46,520 bases of DNA from an uncultured Akkermansia sp. Lineage in GTDB: Bacteria > Verrucomicrobiota > Verrucomicrobiia > Verrucomicrobiales > Akkermansiaceae. This document shows, piece by piece, positions 1 to 8,912 of this stretch (within the stretch, counting starts at the first letter, position 1; the number at the start of each line of letters is the position of its first letter). Location: contig CANRKR010000008.1 in the NCBI GenBank assembly GCA_947631275.1, forward strand, positions 1-46,520. The letters run 5' to 3'. Made by a program: the position numbers and the translations under genes. The notes beneath the pieces were generated by a model. That model saw nothing but the letters and a program-made list of their open reading frames with translations, had not been told where the DNA came from and ran no database searches.

Positions 1-744
1 TTTTGCCTCCCAACGCCAAATCCTGCTATAATCACGATCTCTGCCCATGAAATCATTTTTCTTGGGACGCATGTGCAGCCACGTCGTTTCCCTCAAAAAA
101 GGTCGTCGTGCAATGTACTCGGAGAGCGCAGCGCATAGGATGCCGAAGCCGATGCCCATCAATCCCCGCAACAAGCCATTCAACCCGGGAACCAGCTTGC
201 TGACCGGACGGAAACAATCATGTGTGTAATAATAGTAAAGAACATACACGAGGAGTGCCGTAACAAAACTTTTGAGACGGAATGATACAGAACTTTTGAA
301 AATGACGAAGTAGAATAAGGAGCACCAAAAGAGAGGACCAATAAACCACAAATGCGAATTGTCGTACAGGTATTGAATCTGTTGAGCATCATTGAATAAG
401 CCCATGTGCCGCACAAAAAACAGCGTCATGAATACATCCCTAAAATGAGTCTGCTGAACAATGAGTCCGGACCAGTGAAGAAGGATGACGGCACAGAAAG
501 AGGCGAGTACCACGGGCATGAGGCGCACCCACCGCTTCACCACGAAGTTTGCCGTGCTTCCCGGCTTACTGAAGGAAAAATACGAGAAGAAGCCAGCAAG
601 TATGAAGAAAAGATCTACCCCTATACCGGTACGTGACATACCTGGCGGTAGAGCAAGTTGACAAAGAGGGCTGTGGAAAATTAAAATTGTTACACAGCAT
701 AAAAATTTGATAAAGTCCAAGTTATGTAATCTTTTTCTCTCCAT
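1..744 (-). CDS. Acyltransferase family 3 membrane protein, 3' part cut by window edge
   Basis: I translated this minus-strand frame by hand: it is open from an ATG at 742-744 to base 1 (248 codons, no stop), so the C-terminus lies outside the window. The protein starts MERKRLHNLDFIKFLCC, the typical start of acyltransferase-3 integral membrane enzymes that O-acylate surface polysaccharides at the inner membrane. A hydrophobic segment follows, then GVDLFFILAGFF and a basic KRWVRLMPV segment, all family features. It resembles the protein at 28932-30047 along its length (shared YDNSHLWFIGPLFWCSLFYF), so the two are paralogues placed at the two ends of the locus. It is the last visible gene of the minus-strand operon, 88 bp after the preceding gene. 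The substrate is unknown; O-acetylation of the polymer is the likely role. Confidence 0.85.
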   Translation of the reverse strand, partial: MERKRLHNLDFIKFLCCVTILIFHSPLCQLALPPGMSRTGIGVDLFFILAGFFSYFSFSKPGSTANFVVKRWVRLMPVVLASFCAVILLHWSGLIVQQTHFRDVFMTLFFVRHMGLFNDAQQIQYLYDNSHLWFIGPLFWCSLFYFVIFKSSVSFRLKSFVTALLVYVLYYYYTHDCFRPVSKLVPGLNGLLRGLMGIGFGILCAALSEYIARRPFLRETTWLHMRPKKNDFMGRDRDYSRIWRWEAK

Positions 745-832
745 AATTATTTCTAAGTTTAGTCGCTCTAAGTCCCGTTTTCCTCGGATCGGTGAGTTTC
801 GCTTTTGCGTACGAACGTTTAAGGGTTCTTTT

Positions 833-2236
833 TTAAAAATCCTCGAGTTCGTGAATCTGTTTTTCTAGAGAGTCCCGACGGCGCATATATTTTTGCCTGC
901 TCGCACCGAAATGAAACAAAGTTCTCCAACGAATCCACTGAAGTTTCCGCCGGAGACTAGGTAACAGCAGGAGTTTGCTCACTTTATCATTGAGGTTATT
1001 TAGTCTCTTGCATATGAACTCATAATCAATTTTTTGCGCAGTGAACAATTTATTTATATCCTCTGCTTGTCCCTGGTACGCTGTAAGAAATATGCTGCTT
1101 TCTCTCTTCCTCTCTTCCTCTTTTTTTGTCGCAATTCTTAGCATGAGTTTACCCATCTCATCTCTCATTTTTTCCTCCTTTTCAATCATTCCCCTTAATT
1201 CTGCGACTTGTTCCTGGAACATAGTGAGAAAAAGTCCGTCCTTTTTCCCGCAAAGGGTTGCCTGTATCTCCTCTAATCGTTGATTGACGCTGCGCCATTT
1301 TTTTTCAATTTCATCCTCCTTTTTTCGTTTTTTTCTTTTCTCCTCCTGTTCTGCCATATCCGGCATGATTATTTCATGAAAATTTTTATTAAAAAAGCCA
1401 TTGATATTCCCCGAAGAGTACTCATCATAGGACGGATAGATGATTGTTGCTTCTTCCCGAAAAGAGAATAGCAAATCGATGTATCCAGATCGTCTTGCGA
1501 CCACGTAATGGCAGTGTATTCCAAGCCATAACGCCTCTTCCATACTCATAGGAAGGTGTATTGCTCCGGGAAAATCCACGGGATCAATACTACTTACGAC
1601 CACCTTAAACCCTTGCTTTGTCCACTTCTTAGCTTCTTCTTCCCAAAATGGGCGGATGTATTCTTCCCATCCTGGATAATTCCAGCTATGAGAACAAGGG
1701 GAGAACAAGACAATCTTCCCCAGTGGAGCTATCTCGGTTAGTCGCTTCCTGAATTTATCCGATACTGTTATCCAACGAGCTGTTGGTGCCTGAAAAACTG
1801 ATAACAAAGGTGAAGGAGCACAAAATAACCAACCTATATGTTCCATGCGGTGAATCATTACGCGCCCCTGCTTAGTATACTTATTTTCACGATGACACCT
1901 TTCTACATGCCAAGCTACAAAAATTCCTCCCTTGCGCGGTATTGGGCACTGATCCGACAAGCGAGCCAACTGAGCATTCACCGTCTTGTCTTTGTAGTTG
2001 AAATCGATCATTTCATATTCATCAATCTCGAATAGTCGCATAATCAATTCCTGATCAGGTCTGATTAAACATACCACCTTACCATTTACAGACTTCTCAA
2101 ACCATCGTACAAATCCCACAGCAGCAAAAGTATCTCCGTAATGTTTAGGGAAAAAAATGTAGTATTTGTGAGAATCTATGATAAGCTCTTCGAGCTGGAT
2201 TGTTTTTTTCATGGATTGAAATGTTATGGTGGTCAC
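833..2236 (-). CDS. GT-B/GT9-like glycosyltransferase with C-terminal coiled coil
   Basis: The protein has 467 residues if it starts at GTG 2236, which overlaps the stop of the upstream epimerase gene (GTGA); an in-frame ATG at 2212 is the alternative. The first ~290 residues resemble a Rossmann-type GT-B fold: an early FPKHYGDTFAAVGFVRWF segment recalls the N-terminus of GT9/heptosyltransferase-like enzymes, and KIVLFSPCSHSWNYPGWEEY may open the nucleotide-binding half. Residues ~300-400 are rich in E, K and R and predict a coiled coil, followed by a basic tail with two W residues (RRKLQWIRWRTLFHF) that could lie on the membrane. It probably adds a sugar in assembly of the surface polymer. 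The family assignment is from fold-like motifs only, so substrate and linkage are unknown. Confidence 0.6.
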   Translation of the reverse strand: MTTITFQSMKKTIQLEELIIDSHKYYIFFPKHYGDTFAAVGFVRWFEKSVNGKVVCLIRPDQELIMRLFEIDEYEMIDFNYKDKTVNAQLARLSDQCPIPRKGGIFVAWHVERCHRENKYTKQGRVMIHRMEHIGWLFCAPSPLLSVFQAPTARWITVSDKFRKRLTEIAPLGKIVLFSPCSHSWNYPGWEEYIRPFWEEEAKKWTKQGFKVVVSSIDPVDFPGAIHLPMSMEEALWLGIHCHYVVARRSGYIDLLFSFREEATIIYPSYDEYSSGNINGFFNKNFHEIIMPDMAEQEEKRKKRKKEDEIEKKWRSVNQRLEEIQATLCGKKDGLFLTMFQEQVAELRGMIEKEEKMRDEMGKLMLRIATKKEEERKRESSIFLTAYQGQAEDINKLFTAQKIDYEFICKRLNNLNDKVSKLLLLPSLRRKLQWIRWRTLFHFGASRQKYMRRRDSLEKQIHELEDF

Positions 2237-2901
2237 CGATGTTGCCCTGAATTCCCGGTAAACGCTCGTATGCGGTCACGGTAAAAGGAGGAGGAGTCTG
2301 ATTTACGCTTGGGGAAAAAACCAGAAGCGGTTCCGCAAACGAATTGTTTGATTCCTCGTGGATACCACTTGGAAACAACCTGTGGAGATATTCCTCCATC
2401 CAACACGATTTTGGAAGGAGAAAAGCCACTCCGCAACAGAGACTCAATTTTATCTTCTACAGAAGCAATGGGAGTCTGACCGGCGAAACCTGGCGGGACT
2501 CGAAGCATCAATAACTCGTCAACTTGAGGAAGCAAACGAGCTACTTCCTGAAGACTCACATGAGGACTCACGGCGATACCAGCCTTAATTCCAGTTTTAT
2601 TTATTAGGGAGAGACAACGGTTTACATCGACTGACTCACAATGGATGTAAACAGTGTCGGCAAGCTCATAAAGATACGGCAAATACTCTTCCGGTTTCAC
2701 AACCATAAGATGAATGAAAAGCGGCAAAGTGGTGTAGGAGCGAAGAAGAAAAGTTTCTTGAAGAGAAAAAGGAGAATTGGGAGCGAACTTTCCATCCACT
2801 ATATCGACGTGGAAACCATCAACTCCTGATTCTGCCCAAGCAGTTACTTCATCGCGCAACGTTGCTTTAGGCATGCACATTACGGAAGGATAAATCTTCA
2901 T
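2233..2901 (-). CDS. Ribulose-phosphate 3-epimerase-like sugar-phosphate epimerase
   Basis: This 222-residue TIM-barrel protein has the length and motifs of the Rpe family: FHVDIVDGKFAPN near residue 30 (metal-binding H and D), FIHLMVVKPEEY (second H), LRVPPGFAGQ in place of the usual NPGFGGQ phosphate loop, and IVLDGGIS carrying the catalytic D. Rpe interconverts D-ribulose 5-phosphate and D-xylulose 5-phosphate; relatives such as AlsE act on hexulose phosphates. Its place inside a polysaccharide operon, overlapping ManA by 4 bp (ATGA) and the following transferase by 4 bp (GTGA), suggests a dedicated copy that supplies a precursor sugar phosphate rather than the pentose-phosphate-pathway enzyme. 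Substrate specificity cannot be read from the sequence. Confidence 0.8.
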   Translation of the reverse strand: MKIYPSVMCMPKATLRDEVTAWAESGVDGFHVDIVDGKFAPNSPFSLQETFLLRSYTTLPLFIHLMVVKPEEYLPYLYELADTVYIHCESVDVNRCLSLINKTGIKAGIAVSPHVSLQEVARLLPQVDELLMLRVPPGFAGQTPIASVEDKIESLLRSGFSPSKIVLDGGISPQVVSKWYPRGIKQFVCGTASGFFPKRKSDSSSFYRDRIRAFTGNSGQHR

Positions 2902-3821
2902 GACACTTTAAGGGAGGGGGAACATACAATCCAATCAGAAGTCCCCGGACAGAAAGCTTCTCCCGGAGTAAGAAGAATCGTGGTTCCCGGGCGGATAATG
3001 GCCGTTTCTTGCTCATCCTGAATATCTACCTGTTCTTCTCCATAAATGAGAGTTGCAAGGGCGAATGTGCGCTCGCATCTGAAACTTTCAATCTCACTTC
3101 CGTGAACAAGCCACGAATGATACATTCGCTCACATATAGGGTTCGGTGGATTATAACGCCTGACTGCGGACTTTTTTTCGACATGTAAACAAGCCATGGC
3201 TTGCTTCAACTGTAAGGGACGTTTTTCCCCTACAGCATCAGTGCGGTCGAAGTCCCAGAATCGATAAGTCACTTCACAGTTCTCCTCAATCTCAAAAATG
3301 AGTGATCCTGCCGTAGCCGCATGCAAAGTGCCTCCTGGGATAGAGATGTAATCCCCGATTTTCACAGGAATACTATCAATGGCATCTGCTATTCTCCCCT
3401 GCGAAATAAATCGGCGCATTTCTTCAATATCTTTGACTCTGCACCCACTGTACATTGAACCTGATGAAGGGGGATTGATGATATAAAAGCTCTCGTTTTT
3501 CCCGAATGGATGCCCAACGAGTTTGCGCGCCATTTCATCATCAGGATGCACTTGAATGGAGAGATCTTGGGCAGCATCCACGAGTGCTGTGAGGAACGGA
3601 AGCTGCTCATATTGTCCCAAGCCGTATTCGTGCTTATGTTCAGTAAACCATTCGTGCAGATTTCTTCCTTTGGAAGAACCGGCTATAATTTCGCTGCAAA
3701 ACTCATTTGTATCGACGGCGCAGTAGAGATGTCCTATGCGTGTGCATGAGGAATTGCCGTAGGGGGCAAGTTTTGTTCCTCCCCAAATTGTTTCGTGGAC
3801 AATCGGTTTTAATATTTGCAT
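2898..3821 (-). CDS. manA: Class I mannose-6-phosphate isomerase-like protein
   Basis: The open frame extends further upstream, but the family-like N-terminus MQILKPIVHETIWGG begins at ATG 3821. That start leaves a 7-bp gap to the preceding HAD gene instead of a long overlap, so I use it (307 aa). Cupin metal-site motifs of type I phosphomannose isomerase are present: IQVHPDDEMA, GKNESFYIINP, IPGGTLHAA and EIEENCEVTYRFWDFDR. The enzyme interconverts fructose 6-phosphate and mannose 6-phosphate in the cytoplasm with Zn2+. At ~307 residues it matches the short bacterial form. In this operon it probably feeds a hexose phosphate to the neighbouring epimerase, kinase and nucleotidyltransferase. 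A different aldose/ketose pair as substrate is possible. Confidence 0.85.
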   Translation of the reverse strand: MQILKPIVHETIWGGTKLAPYGNSSCTRIGHLYCAVDTNEFCSEIIAGSSKGRNLHEWFTEHKHEYGLGQYEQLPFLTALVDAAQDLSIQVHPDDEMARKLVGHPFGKNESFYIINPPSSGSMYSGCRVKDIEEMRRFISQGRIADAIDSIPVKIGDYISIPGGTLHAATAGSLIFEIEENCEVTYRFWDFDRTDAVGEKRPLQLKQAMACLHVEKKSAVRRYNPPNPICERMYHSWLVHGSEIESFRCERTFALATLIYGEEQVDIQDEQETAIIRPGTTILLTPGEAFCPGTSDWIVCSPSLKVS

Positions 3822-3828
3822 AGTTGTT

Positions 3829-4245
3829 TTAGATAGAGTTATCGATGCTCCAGCGCAGCCCTGATGGACCCTCGTTTCGGGCTGGAGAGAGAGCGTGTGC
3901 GCAGCGTAAGCCAGAGGGTTTGGCATCATTGAGCAGAATGCGTTCTCCTTGAGGTAAATTGAAGATAATGTCGTTGTAACGGATGTTATACTTCGCAAGA
4001 AATGCCTTCGTTTTTGCAGGGGCTTCTTCTTCATAACGGGCTGTCATGATGAGGACGTAATCCTGCTGAGGGATTGATCGTAGGAATTCCAGTGCTCCGG
4101 GAAGCCACTCATCTTCCCCTGTCTTATATCCGTTGTGCCGCACGAGCGTGCCGTCAAAATCCAGCAGCCAAGTGTGCGGCAGGGGGGAGAGAATAAGCGA
4201 AGGCGTGGTCGGATCGCTTGTGGACTGGGTTTGGTCGTTATTCAT
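3829..4245 (-). CDS. Small cap-less HAD-type phosphatase
   Basis: The 138-residue protein has HAD motif I as LLDFDGTLV (D29 and D31 by count), motif II as LIMTARYEEE, and a late acidic motif ILLNDAKPSG. There is no room for a cap domain, as in polynucleotide-kinase-type or histidinol-phosphatase-like HADs that act on accessible phosphates. It overlaps the preceding nucleotidyltransferase-kinase gene by 8 bp and lies 7 bp before manA. It is clearly the counterpart of the C-terminal HAD domain of the protein at 19839-20897 (shared layout: I/LDxDG, T-T/A-S/A-R, LxND). It probably dephosphorylates a sugar or alditol phosphate in the pathway; which one is unknown. Confidence 0.75.
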   Translation of the reverse strand: MNNDQTQSTSDPTTPSLILSPLPHTWLLDFDGTLVRHNGYKTGEDEWLPGALEFLRSIPQQDYVLIMTARYEEEAPAKTKAFLAKYNIRYNDIIFNLPQGERILLNDAKPSGLRCAHALSPARNEGPSGLRWSIDNSI

Positions 4246-5779
4246 AGGTCTTTTCCCATTTGTGGAAGAGGTAGAGTCCGTTATAGAAGGCTACACACAT
4301 GGAATCAAAATCCTCCCATGCATGGCTGGCTAAGGAGAGCCAGATGATTGAATGGATGAGTTTAATTTCTCTTGCCCGAGCTTCAGTTCCGGGTGCGAGG
4401 GAGAAAAAATGCGTGAGTAAGAACTCCCAGCCACTGCTATGAATCCGAAAGTCCACTTCCGGAGCGGAATCGCTGATGTCAACTTGGAATGCTTTTACGT
4501 TAAACTGATCGAAATTTCCTGCGATAGCGTAGTAGATTTTAGCCCAGTCATATCGCGGATCTCCCAGCACCTTCGAATGCCCAAAATACCCTCGAGCATC
4601 AATAAAGTAGACCTCCCCATTTTTATCCACCATGGTATTGGTCAGTTGGCAATCCCCGTGAATTGGGCAGTAGTAAGGAAAATTCATCAGGGTGCGCTGT
4701 ACAGCTTTGCGCAGGCGTCGCGGGCACCTCAAGATATTACAACATTCTTCCCCGTTGATGCGAATAACGTCAGCATCAGCATATGGCAGGGCTGTACGTA
4801 TGCTGTGCAGACGTTTCATTGTTTTTGTGAAGTACTCGTCAAAGAAGTCCCATGCGCAAGAAGGTGTTTTTTCGAAACTGTGCATTTGCTGCACCGCTTC
4901 GACGAGCTTCTCAAGTGTGCGTCGTTTCCCTACCTCATCAAGTTCAGATAGGAAAATATTTTTTCCTTGTATGCGTTCCAGTGTAAGTGGATCCTTGTGG
5001 ATGAGTCGTGGTATAGCCCTGAATCCCCAATCTTCCATGCGCTCGTACCACGCCACCTCACGATCTATCAGCGGTGCAGCTTCAGGAGTCAGAGCCAGCT
5101 TTATCACATGATTCTCTCCTACCTCAATACGATTATACGGGCGGCACCGGTCTCGAGTCGATTCCAACCGCTTATATGCTTCCATCGTACCAACGTCTTT
5201 CCAACCTCTTAACGGCAACGGCAAAAGAGGAATGTCTTTTCGGCTTTGCAACCAACGGGTGAAAGAGCCCTCCTCCGCCAGATCACTCAGCCATTTTTTT
5301 TCGTCAAAAAGAAAATATCCTGCCACGCCGTGTCCTTGCTTTCTTTCCTTGCGTAATTGTCCATCGCATAAACTCCAAGAACACGGAAAATCAACCACTC
5401 CTACACTGCATCCCTTTGCAATACAAGGTTGCTTCCACGCAGGTGGTGGTAATAAATCCGACCACACCAGCAACACGGGCTGCCCGGACGGTATGTACTG
5501 TAGAGCCTTTTTTATCCCTGCTACATTCCCTGTTCCCTCTGCCTTGACATAGATGAAACGATGTTCGGAAGCAAATGTATTCAAATACATCTCGAGTACA
5601 TCACCCTTATAATCGCCTATCACAATAAATTTCGCCTCTGGATAGCGTTCAAATAGGTGGAAAATCATCGGACGATTTTCTACCGGAACCAAAGCCTTAG
5701 GTCTGTTGGTGGTAAGCAACTCCATGCGCGAGCCTCTTCCTCCGGCCTGCACGATGATGTATGGAAGAACGGTATGCAT
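4238..5779 (-). CDS. Bifunctional nucleotidyltransferase and APH-like kinase
   Basis: This is a 513-residue fusion. Residues ~1-210 are a GT-A-type nucleotidyltransferase: YIIVQAGGRGSRM and RPKALVPVENRPM form the NTP-binding signature, LLVWSDLLPPP holds the metal-binding Asp, and GWKDVGTMEAYKRLE closes the domain. Residues ~215-510 resemble aminoglycoside phosphotransferase/choline kinase proteins, with the catalytic loop YCPIHGDCQLTNTMV and the metal-binding VYFIDARGYFG. One polypeptide can therefore phosphorylate a small hydroxyl substrate and activate the product as an NDP derivative, a logic similar to LicA plus LicC for phosphocholine. It overlaps the HAD gene by 8 bp. At 18988-20897 the kinase is a separate protein and the nucleotidyltransferase is fused to HAD instead. 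The substrate is not recognisable. Confidence 0.8.
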   Translation of the reverse strand: MHTVLPYIIVQAGGRGSRMELLTTNRPKALVPVENRPMIFHLFERYPEAKFIVIGDYKGDVLEMYLNTFASEHRFIYVKAEGTGNVAGIKKALQYIPSGQPVLLVWSDLLPPPAWKQPCIAKGCSVGVVDFPCSWSLCDGQLRKERKQGHGVAGYFLFDEKKWLSDLAEEGSFTRWLQSRKDIPLLPLPLRGWKDVGTMEAYKRLESTRDRCRPYNRIEVGENHVIKLALTPEAAPLIDREVAWYERMEDWGFRAIPRLIHKDPLTLERIQGKNIFLSELDEVGKRRTLEKLVEAVQQMHSFEKTPSCAWDFFDEYFTKTMKRLHSIRTALPYADADVIRINGEECCNILRCPRRLRKAVQRTLMNFPYYCPIHGDCQLTNTMVDKNGEVYFIDARGYFGHSKVLGDPRYDWAKIYYAIAGNFDQFNVKAFQVDISDSAPEVDFRIHSSGWEFLLTHFFSLAPGTEARAREIKLIHSIIWLSLASHAWEDFDSMCVAFYNGLYLFHKWEKTYE

Positions 5780-5921
5780 TGTCTTGTCAATTCGGTTGGA
5801 TAAACTAAAAGGACACGAGAATATTTGTCGCGTCTCTACTATCGTCTAGGCGAGAACTTCCCCTTCTCTCTGAACGGTGAGCAGCTATTGCGAATTGTTA
5901 ATTCCATGGCGAAGGGGTTAA

Positions 5922-8912
5922 TTAATGATTGGAAGAAATGAGCGATTCAAGCAAATCGACAACGCGTTCAGCAGCGTGACCATCCTCCATGCAGCCTTGT
6001 CTATCCAAGAATTCGGATATTTTTCTCTGGTATGATTCATGGTCAAAATGCGTTATGTTGTGAATCAATTCAGCGTTGCTGGTAGCGACGGGAAAAGGCG
6101 TCTCCTCTAATGGAAAGTACATTCCCCTTTCCTCATCATAGGAATCGCGATCGGGGGCATAAATGAATCCGGGACGTCGCGTGAGGATGAAATCGAAAAT
6201 GCAAGAAGAGTAGTCGGTAATCATGGCATCAGATGCGACCATGAGTTCCTGGATGTCCGGATAGTAACTGGCGTCAACGACCCGATTTCCAAACTCAAAA
6301 ATAACAGTGGAATAGGGCTGGAAGAAGCGGTGCATCCGAACAACAAATACCCAATCCTCGCCAAGGGCACTCAAGATGCCCTCGACGTTTATCAAATAAG
6401 CATCTATGCACTTATTCTCTCTGAATGTAGGTGCATACAGGACGATCTTCTTGCCTTCTGGAATTTTCAGGGAGGAATAGACGTGACGCCGAATGAAGTC
6501 GATACGATTTTCGGGGAAGAAAAAAATATCGTTTCTTGGATGTCCGAATCGCTTCAATGGGCAACGAAACCACAAAGCCTCCGGCAAGATACGATCTTCG
6601 AAAGAGGAATTAGTCAAAAGCAGATCCACCATTTCTGCATGCTTGTGAGCAAGTCGGAGCCATTCGCTGTTGCCTGGCAGATTGAATTTATCAACGTGGG
6701 AATCAAGCTTTTTAATGCCGAGAGAGCCGTGCCAAGTGTTAATGTAGAACTGCCCTGGTCTTTTTTTCAGACCGATACGCACATGTGGGATCTTATTAAA
6801 ATTATCAATCCAGATGTGAGCATCACTTAGTTCATCCAGCGCTTCCTCCGTGCGCCACGAGGCTATTCGAATGAAGCTAGGTATATCCTTGCGAAAAGCT
6901 TCTTTATCTGCCACCAACCACACAAGCTCCCAATAGTGTCCACGGCGCATGATTTCTTCCGCTATGTACTTAGGGTTACAGAAGTACCCATTACCGTGCA
7001 TGTTGGAGAACACGATTTTAGTGTTCCTGATGGGCTTTTTTCGCCGGAGATTCCACTGGATAATGCGACGAATAAAGGACCTTTTGCCAGGCAACACGCT
7101 CCGCGGGACACTCGGAGCTTTTTTCCAACGCCGGGTGTACAGTTGATAAAAGAAGCTGCTTATCAGACGGCTGTACGCCTCCTGAGGAGTAACAGAGGCT
7201 TTCCAACCTAAAGAAACGATTTTGGCTGGATTCATGCCCCAGTATTCGGTTTCAGGCGTTATTGCTGTGTTTCCGTGCGAGGATTCGCCACGGATGATGC
7301 CCAACTCATAATGCTTGGCCAGCATCTCAACGGTCTCTTTCCAACTTTGCAGAAATTGGGCATTAGCCACATTGTATACTTCTGCGGGGGAACCGTGCTG
7401 AAGAAGTCCCAAAATAGCAATAACGGCATCCGTAATATAACAACAACTTTGCACCCGATTCCCCTTATTGGGAACAGAGAGAGGCTGCTTTTTGACAACG
7501 CACCGTGCCAGCTCAGCCTCAATACGAGTACTCCCAAATGTTACATTCGCCGAAATGATGCGCGCGAGCCGTGCCACGGAAACAGCCACATGCCATTTTT
7601 TGGCAAAGATTGCGCAAAGTTCTTCAGTATAGCGCTTGCTAACACGACACGAATTGGCCGGATTGTGTGCATCAATGACGCCAAGGGCATCTTCGCTTCG
7701 CGGCGCAGAAAAGTCACCGTTGCCCATCGCTTCCATTGTCGAAAGGTGAACCATGCCTTTCACATGCTTGCGACGCGCCAACTTTAACATGTTGTGAGTG
7801 CCATCCACAATCGCCTTCCGTGTCGCTTTCGGCTGTTTTTTGAAATAATCTGGTGATGTTGGGGCTGCGGTATGAATGATGTAGTCGATACGTCCTCTGT
7901 AACAAATCCTCTCTGTAAGAGAGTATTCGTGGAACTGTAAAGCCTTCCTTTTCCCAATCGACTTTGTGTCCGATGCGTACACTTCTTTCAGGAGCTCCTT
8001 GGAGCGTCCCGCAGCGATAATTTTCATGCCCAAGTTCCCTTTCTTATTGGCCCAAAGCAACGAGCGAACTATAAAACTACCAACGTAACCGGAGGCGCCC
8101 GACACATAAAAAACTTTTCCGCGGAAGCGTTCCCAATCAAAGAAGAGTTGCTCCCAAACTTCACGGAAATCGCGACTTACAGCCTCATTTCGCACAAAGT
8201 TCTTCTTTTTCCTCGCAGTCTTTTCCTTTTGCTGCAATGCTTTTCGGCATGCATCAATTTCCTTCGGATCAACAAGCATATTCCCCGCATTACTCGTAAC
8301 TATGAAAGGTTGTTTGCCAACGAGTTGGAGCAATTCACTAATGCACGAAACATCCTCCATACCCAATTGTTCCGCCTTTTTGCAGGCGGTCAGCAAATCC
8401 CCCAAAAAACAACATTGCGGAGTCTCGACGTGCCAAAAATAAGCCGCTGGATAAAAAGCCTGGGTTGTTTGTTCTTTATTGCAATTTGCAAGCGGCGTTT
8501 TACATGGCGTTCCGACCAGAACATTTCCGTGCGTTTTGAGCATATCGATGCATTTCTTAATCACATCTTCGGGCGTAAATGCGCGTCTTGCATTATGAAT
8601 GATAATTCGACTATCCGCCGGATACATCCTGTGAAGGGAGCAAATGGCCTTACACACAGTTTTGTAGCTATTCTCGCCACCAGTATGAATATGCCTGAGT
8701 TTTGTAATTTTGTACTTTTTCGTCAGCCGTTTGAGGGTGTCCTCCCATTCCTCGGGGCATGATACGCAGATAACGTCCATTTGAGAGCATTTTTCAAATT
8801 TTTCTAACGAGTAGATAATAAAAGGCTTATCTCCTAACACATCAAATAGGATAGACTCGCCTTTCTTATCTCGTGAAAAGGAATTCTCTGCGATGATGAG
8901 AGCTATGTTCAT
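5922..8912 (-). CDS. Three-domain fusion: degenerate IspD-like, degenerate SDR and TagF-like glycerophosphotransferase
   Basis: This 996-residue protein aligns with three neighbours in turn. Residues ~1-230 match the IspD-like protein (11249-12016), but AGG at the nucleotide loop reads AEN, PKQF reads SILF and HDAARP reads HNARRA, so cytidylyltransferase activity is doubtful. Residues ~255-590 match the SDR at 8909-10009: the NAD loop SGASGYVGSF is intact, but the catalytic Tyr of YxxxK is Cys (codon TGT, one base from TAT). Residues ~620-990 are a TagF/CDP-glycerol glycerophosphotransferase domain with INTWHGSLGIKK, FGHPRNDIFF, VLYAPTFRENK and ITDYSSCIFDF, all apparently intact. The gene overlaps the SDR gene by 4 bp. 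It most likely acts as a polymerase with two inactive or scaffold domains. A 142-bp gap follows. Confidence 0.8.
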   Translation of the reverse strand: MNIALIIAENSFSRDKKGESILFDVLGDKPFIIYSLEKFEKCSQMDVICVSCPEEWEDTLKRLTKKYKITKLRHIHTGGENSYKTVCKAICSLHRMYPADSRIIIHNARRAFTPEDVIKKCIDMLKTHGNVLVGTPCKTPLANCNKEQTTQAFYPAAYFWHVETPQCCFLGDLLTACKKAEQLGMEDVSCISELLQLVGKQPFIVTSNAGNMLVDPKEIDACRKALQQKEKTARKKKNFVRNEAVSRDFREVWEQLFFDWERFRGKVFYVSGASGYVGSFIVRSLLWANKKGNLGMKIIAAGRSKELLKEVYASDTKSIGKRKALQFHEYSLTERICYRGRIDYIIHTAAPTSPDYFKKQPKATRKAIVDGTHNMLKLARRKHVKGMVHLSTMEAMGNGDFSAPRSEDALGVIDAHNPANSCRVSKRYTEELCAIFAKKWHVAVSVARLARIISANVTFGSTRIEAELARCVVKKQPLSVPNKGNRVQSCCYITDAVIAILGLLQHGSPAEVYNVANAQFLQSWKETVEMLAKHYELGIIRGESSHGNTAITPETEYWGMNPAKIVSLGWKASVTPQEAYSRLISSFFYQLYTRRWKKAPSVPRSVLPGKRSFIRRIIQWNLRRKKPIRNTKIVFSNMHGNGYFCNPKYIAEEIMRRGHYWELVWLVADKEAFRKDIPSFIRIASWRTEEALDELSDAHIWIDNFNKIPHVRIGLKKRPGQFYINTWHGSLGIKKLDSHVDKFNLPGNSEWLRLAHKHAEMVDLLLTNSSFEDRILPEALWFRCPLKRFGHPRNDIFFFPENRIDFIRRHVYSSLKIPEGKKIVLYAPTFRENKCIDAYLINVEGILSALGEDWVFVVRMHRFFQPYSTVIFEFGNRVVDASYYPDIQELMVASDAMITDYSSCIFDFILTRRPGFIYAPDRDSYDEERGMYFPLEETPFPVATSNAELIHNITHFDHESYQRKISEFLDRQGCMEDGHAAERVVDLLESLISSNH

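Noticed and set aside
3822..4034. N-terminal extension of the ManA-like frame up to 4034
   Set aside because: It overlaps the HAD gene and the added residues resemble nothing in the family; MQILKPIVHETIWGG at 3821 is the natural start.
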